Below, one piece after another: positions 22,898 through 25,898 of a DNA stretch of 25,898 bases (position 1 is the first letter of the stretch; every line of letters starts with the position of its first letter). This DNA is from an uncultured bacterium (lineage in GTDB: Bacteria; Bacteroidota; Bacteroidia; Bacteroidales; Paludibacteraceae), in NCBI GenBank assembly GCA_946183755.1, contig CAMHCZ010000006.1, positions 1 through 25,898 of the forward strand, read 5' to 3'. The position numbers were made by a program, and so were the translations under genes. The notes beneath the pieces are model-generated. The model was not told the origin of the DNA, ran no database searches, and was given only the letters and a program-made list of their open reading frames with translations.

Positions 22898-24880
22898 ATG
22901 TCAATCACAATAGATTCAAAAATCCCAGCAGGACCGGTGTCTGAGAAATGGACCAATTACAAGGCGCATCAGAAACTTGTAAACCCTGCAAACAAGCGTA
23001 AACTTGACATTATTGTAGTAGGTACAGGACTCGCTGGCGCATCTGCGGCATCTACTCTTGCCGAGATGGGTTTCAACATCCTCAACTTCTGCATCCAGGA
23101 TTCACCTCGCCGCGCTCACTCAATCGCAGCGCAGGGAGGTATTAACGCAGCAAAGAACTATCAGAACGACGGCGACTCTGTCTATCGTCTGTTCTACGAC
23201 ACCGTGAAGGGCGGCGACTACAGAGCTCGCGAGGCTAACGTTTACCGTCTTGCCGAGGTGTCAAACAACATCATAGACCAGTGCGTGGCACAGGGCGTGC
23301 CTTTCGCTCGCGAGTACGGAGGCCTTCTCGCCAACCGTTCATTCGGCGGAGCACAGGTTAGCCGTACATTCTACGCTAAGGGCCAGACTGGACAGCAGCT
23401 TCTGCTCGGTGCTTATTCATCACTCAACCGCCAGATAAAGGCAGGCAAGGTGAAGAGCTACAACCGCTACGAGCTGCACGACATCGTTATGGTGGACGGC
23501 AGAGCAAGAGGTATCATCGCCAAGAACCTCGTGACTGGCAAGTTCGAGAGATTCGCCGCTCACGCAGTAGTTCTGGCAACCGGAGGTTACGGAAACGCTT
23601 ACTTCCTGTCAACTAACGCAATGGCCTGCAACTGCTCGGCTGCTATCGCGGCTTACCGCCAGGGCGCTTACTTCGCTAACCCTTCATACGTGCAGATACA
23701 CCCAACTTGTATCCCAGTACACGGCGACAAGCAGTCTAAGCTGACACTCATGTCCGAGTCATTGAGAAACGACGGACGTATCTGGGTGCCAAAGGACATT
23801 GAGGACGCTAAGAAACTTCAGAAAGGCGAAATCAAGGGTTCCGACATACCTGAGGACAGACGCGACTACTACCTGGAGCGCCGCTACCCTGCATTCGGAA
23901 ACCTCGTGCCACGTGACGTTGCCAGCCGTGCAGCCAAGGAGCGCTGCGACAAGGGCTTCGGCGTGAACAACACAGGACTGGCAGTATTCCTCGACTTCTC
24001 TGAGGCTATCAACCGTCTCGGAATCGATGTTGTGCGCCAGCGCTACGGCAACCTCTTCGACATGTACGAAGAGATAACCGACGTGAACCCAGGCAAGCTT
24101 GCAAACGAGATAAACGGAGTTAAATACTACAACCCAATGATGATCTTCCCTGCCATCCACTACACTATGGGAGGTATCTGGGTTGACTACGAGCTGCAGA
24201 CTTCAGTCAAGGGTCTGTTCGCCATCGGAGAGTGCAACTTCTCTGACCACGGCGCAAACAGACTTGGCGCATCAGCGCTGATGCAGGGACTGGCTGACGG
24301 ATATTTCGTATTGCCATACACAATACAGAACTACCTGAGCGACCAGATCACAGTGCCAAGATTCGACATCAACAGCAAAGAGTTCGTTGACGCACAGAAG
24401 AAGTGCGAGGACGCACAGCACGCTTTGATGAACATCAAGGGCAAGAGATCTGTTGACTCGCTGCACAAGGAACTCGGACACATCATGTGGGAGTACGTCG
24501 GAATGGGACGTACAAAAGAGGGACTTGAGGTGGCTCTGCAGAAACTAAAGGAGATAAGAAAAGAATTTGAGACTAACCTGTTCGTCCCTGGCACAGAGGA
24601 AGGCATGAACGTAGAGCTTGACAAGGCTTTCCGTCTGAAGGATTTCATTGTTATGGGCGAGCTCATCGCATTCGACGCGCTGAACAGAAACGAAAGCTGC
24701 GGAGGACACTTCCGTGAGGAGTACCAGACAGAAGAAGGAGAAGCTAAGCGCGACGACGAGAACTTCTTCTATGTAGGCTGCTGGAACTACCAGGGCGATG
24801 ACAACAAAGCACCTGAACTGATAAAGGAGCCGCTGGAATACGAGGCTATCAAGGTGCAGACACGTAACTATAAATCATAA
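22898..24880 (+). CDS. sdhA: Succinate dehydrogenase/fumarate reductase flavoprotein subunit
   Basis: The 660-residue catalytic subunit interconverts fumarate and succinate. The N-terminal FAD fold reads IVVGTGLAGASAAS (about 39-52), with His74 in RRAHSIAAQGGINAA as the covalent FAD site. Further motifs are QVSRTFYAKGQTGQQLL, VQIHPTCIP with the catalytic His region, the Arg-rich VPRDVASRAAKE, and the FAD-contact FAIGECNFSDHGANRLGASAL. Length matches the long type-B FrdA/SdhA proteins. It is followed by sdhB after 20 nt. Unlike the upstream genes it uses many CGC/CGT and ATC codons, as expected for high expression. Confidence 0.97.
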   Translation: MSITIDSKIPAGPVSEKWTNYKAHQKLVNPANKRKLDIIVVGTGLAGASAASTLAEMGFNILNFCIQDSPRRAHSIAAQGGINAAKNYQNDGDSVYRLFYDTVKGGDYRAREANVYRLAEVSNNIIDQCVAQGVPFAREYGGLLANRSFGGAQVSRTFYAKGQTGQQLLLGAYSSLNRQIKAGKVKSYNRYELHDIVMVDGRARGIIAKNLVTGKFERFAAHAVVLATGGYGNAYFLSTNAMACNCSAAIAAYRQGAYFANPSYVQIHPTCIPVHGDKQSKLTLMSESLRNDGRIWVPKDIEDAKKLQKGEIKGSDIPEDRRDYYLERRYPAFGNLVPRDVASRAAKERCDKGFGVNNTGLAVFLDFSEAINRLGIDVVRQRYGNLFDMYEEITDVNPGKLANEINGVKYYNPMMIFPAIHYTMGGIWVDYELQTSVKGLFAIGECNFSDHGANRLGASALMQGLADGYFVLPYTIQNYLSDQITVPRFDINSKEFVDAQKKCEDAQHALMNIKGKRSVDSLHKELGHIMWEYVGMGRTKEGLEVALQKLKEIRKEFETNLFVPGTEEGMNVELDKAFRLKDFIVMGELIAFDALNRNESCGGHFREEYQTEEGEAKRDDENFFYVGCWNYQGDDNKAPELIKEPLEYEAIKVQTRNYKS

Positions 24881-24900
24881 CTTCTTAAAAACTTTAGACA

Positions 24901-25662
24901 ATGGCTACAGAAAATATAATGAGAGTAAATCTCAAGGTTTGGCGTCAGGCAGGACCTAAAGAAAAAGGCGCTTTCGTAACTTACGAAAACGTAGAAACAA
25001 CTCCTGATACATCTTTCTTGGAGACTCTTGACATTCTCAACGAGACTCTCGTGGAGAAGGGCGAGGAGCCTATCGTGTTCGACCACGACTGCCGCGAGGG
25101 TATCTGCGGCATGTGTTCGCTCTACATCAACGGACATCCACACGGACCAGCCACTGGCGCTACAACATGCCAGCTCTACATGCGTCGTTTCAAGAACGGC
25201 GAGACTATCACTGTCGAGCCATGGCGTTCGGCTGCGTTCCCTGTCATCAAGGACCTTATGGTGAACCGTAACGCTTACGACCAGATACAGCAGGCTGGCG
25301 GTTATGTGTCGTTCAACTGCGGCGGCGCACAGGACGCTAACGCAATTCCTATCTCTAAGGAGATAGCTGACGAGGCTATGGACTCAGCCACTTGCATCGG
25401 ATGCGGTGCATGTGCTGCTGCCTGCAAGAACGGCTCAGCTATGCTGTTCGTTTCCGCTAAGGTAAGCCAGCTGGCACTTCTGCCACAAGGCAAAGTGGAA
25501 GCCGCAGCAAGAGCCAAGGCTATGGTGGCTAAGATGGACGAGCTGGGATTCGGAAACTGCACAAACACTGGTGCGTGCGCTGCCGAGTGTCCTAAGAACA
25601 TCTCGCTGTCTAACATCGCAAGACTCAACAGAGAGTTCCTCTGCGCTAAGTTCAAGGACTAA
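24901..25662 (+). CDS. sdhB: Succinate dehydrogenase/fumarate reductase iron-sulfur subunit
   Basis: The 253-residue subunit carries electrons between the flavin and the cytochrome b subunit. The [2Fe-2S] site is Cys64, Cys69, Cys72 and Cys90 (CREGICGMC and TTC). The two C-terminal clusters use Cys165, 168, 171 and 175 (CIGCGACAAAC) and Cys220, 226 and 230 (CTNTGACAAEC), the set expected for [4Fe-4S] and [3Fe-4S]. All 11 cysteines are intact. Ile codons are ATC 9, ATA 3 and ATT 2. A very stable terminator ends the operon. Confidence 0.97.
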   Translation: MATENIMRVNLKVWRQAGPKEKGAFVTYENVETTPDTSFLETLDILNETLVEKGEEPIVFDHDCREGICGMCSLYINGHPHGPATGATTCQLYMRRFKNGETITVEPWRSAAFPVIKDLMVNRNAYDQIQQAGGYVSFNCGGAQDANAIPISKEIADEAMDSATCIGCGACAAACKNGSAMLFVSAKVSQLALLPQGKVEAAARAKAMVAKMDELGFGNCTNTGACAAECPKNISLSNIARLNREFLCAKFKD

Positions 25663-25681
25663 AAACTAAGGAATTCTATAC

Positions 25682-25725
25682 AGAAATCCCCTTCATCATT
25701 TCTGATGAAGGGGATTTCTATTTTT
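25682..25725 (+). terminator. Rho-independent terminator of sdhCAB
   Basis: A perfect 17-bp stem (AGAAATCCCCTTCATCA and its complement) with the 4-nt loop TTTC, followed by ATTTTTG. Confidence 0.95.
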
Positions 25726-25735
25726 GATTTTATGC

Positions 25736-25769
25736 GTTGCAGAAACGCGGCGCGCTACGTTTCTACGAT
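25736..25769 (+). repeat. REP-like GC-rich hairpin
   Basis: AGAAACG (25741-25747) pairs with CGTTTCT (25758-25764); the stem can extend outward past one mismatch and inward to a CGCG loop. No T run follows, so it is not a normal terminator. It resembles palindromic intergenic elements with AGAAACG/CGTTTCT-type arms seen in Bacteroidota genomes. It lies just past the end of the minus-strand frame at the right edge. Confidence 0.5.
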
Positions 25770-25784
25770 TGGTTATCGGGTACT

Positions 25785-25898
25785 TCAAGAACGCCTACCG
25801 AAACCGTCGAAGCCGCTTAACGTGCCAGCATAGTTCGTGAATCCCCCACGGAACAGCCTGCCGTAGCGTCCGCCATTTTTGTAATGGTTGCTAAGAAT
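25785..25898 (-). CDS. 3' end of an unidentified minus-strand reading frame (cut by window edge)
   Basis: The last 38 codons of a frame that enters from the right edge and stops at TGA 25787-25785. The product end is rich in Gly, Arg, Phe and Asn, with NGGRYGRLFRGGF and SGFDGFGRRS. No family is recognised. The RGG motif, the many codons ending in C or T and a hairpin downstream recall variable ends of diversity-generating retroelement targets, but too little is visible to claim this. It may also be noncoding and belong to a repeat element together with the adjacent hairpin. Confidence 0.3.
   Translation of the reverse strand: MLSNHYKNGGRYGRLFRGGFTNYAGTLSGFDGFGRRS

Overview
The window looks like a chromosomal segment of a member of the Bacteroidales (Bacteroidota), probably a gut-type anaerobe near Prevotella or Bacteroides. 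The evidence is: promoters of the TTTG-N19-21-TAnnTTTG type instead of -35/-10 boxes; A-rich start regions without strong Shine-Dalgarno motifs; the gene block DUF6089 barrel - uppS - bamA - two ompH/skp genes; a three-gene, menaquinone-type succinate dehydrogenase/fumarate reductase; and small exported TonB-domain and WG-repeat proteins. The genus cannot be fixed from the sequence alone.

Layout. 1-356 (minus): 5' part of a BtuB-like TonB-dependent receptor that runs off the left edge, with a hairpin in its leader. 493-566 (minus): a CAU-anticodon tRNA, probably tRNA-Ile2, with its own promoter and terminator. 685-4064 (plus): HAD phosphatase, membrane acyltransferase, pabB and pabC, tightly packed, giving the p-aminobenzoate branch of folate synthesis. 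4123-6591 (plus): ybeY, panE (pantothenate/CoA synthesis) and an exported protein of unknown role. 6740-11907 (plus): envelope block with a DUF6089-like barrel, uppS (lipid carrier for peptidoglycan), bamA (outer membrane protein insertion) and two Skp/OmpH chaperones. 12062-16474 (plus): pit phosphate transporter with a PhoU-like tail, then a PhoB-like regulator and a PhoR-like kinase. 16537-17373: murI. 17548-19353: typA/bipA. 19430-21952 (minus): WG-repeat exported protein, rubrerythrin and a TonB C-terminal-domain protein. 22165-25662 (plus): sdhC-sdhA-sdhB. The right edge holds a REP-like hairpin and the 3' end of an unidentified minus-strand reading frame.

The most notable regulatory signal lies in front of pit: four copies of GTAAC spaced exactly 11 bp apart (11963-12000). 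This is the helical periodicity of PhoB binding sites in other bacteria, and a PhoB/PhoR pair lies just downstream, so it is a strong candidate for the PHO box of this lineage. A second broad feature is a codon contrast: many genes here are very rich in ATA (isoleucine), while sdhB uses mostly ATC; the probable ATA-reading tRNA-Ile2 is in the same window.

No gene-free stretch exceeds 300 bases; the gaps mainly hold the promoters, terminators and leader elements listed. I did not find CRISPR arrays, insertion sequences, integrases, rRNA or a clearly novel multi-gene system. Most of the window is housekeeping DNA, and the points worth following up are regulatory or concern small proteins.
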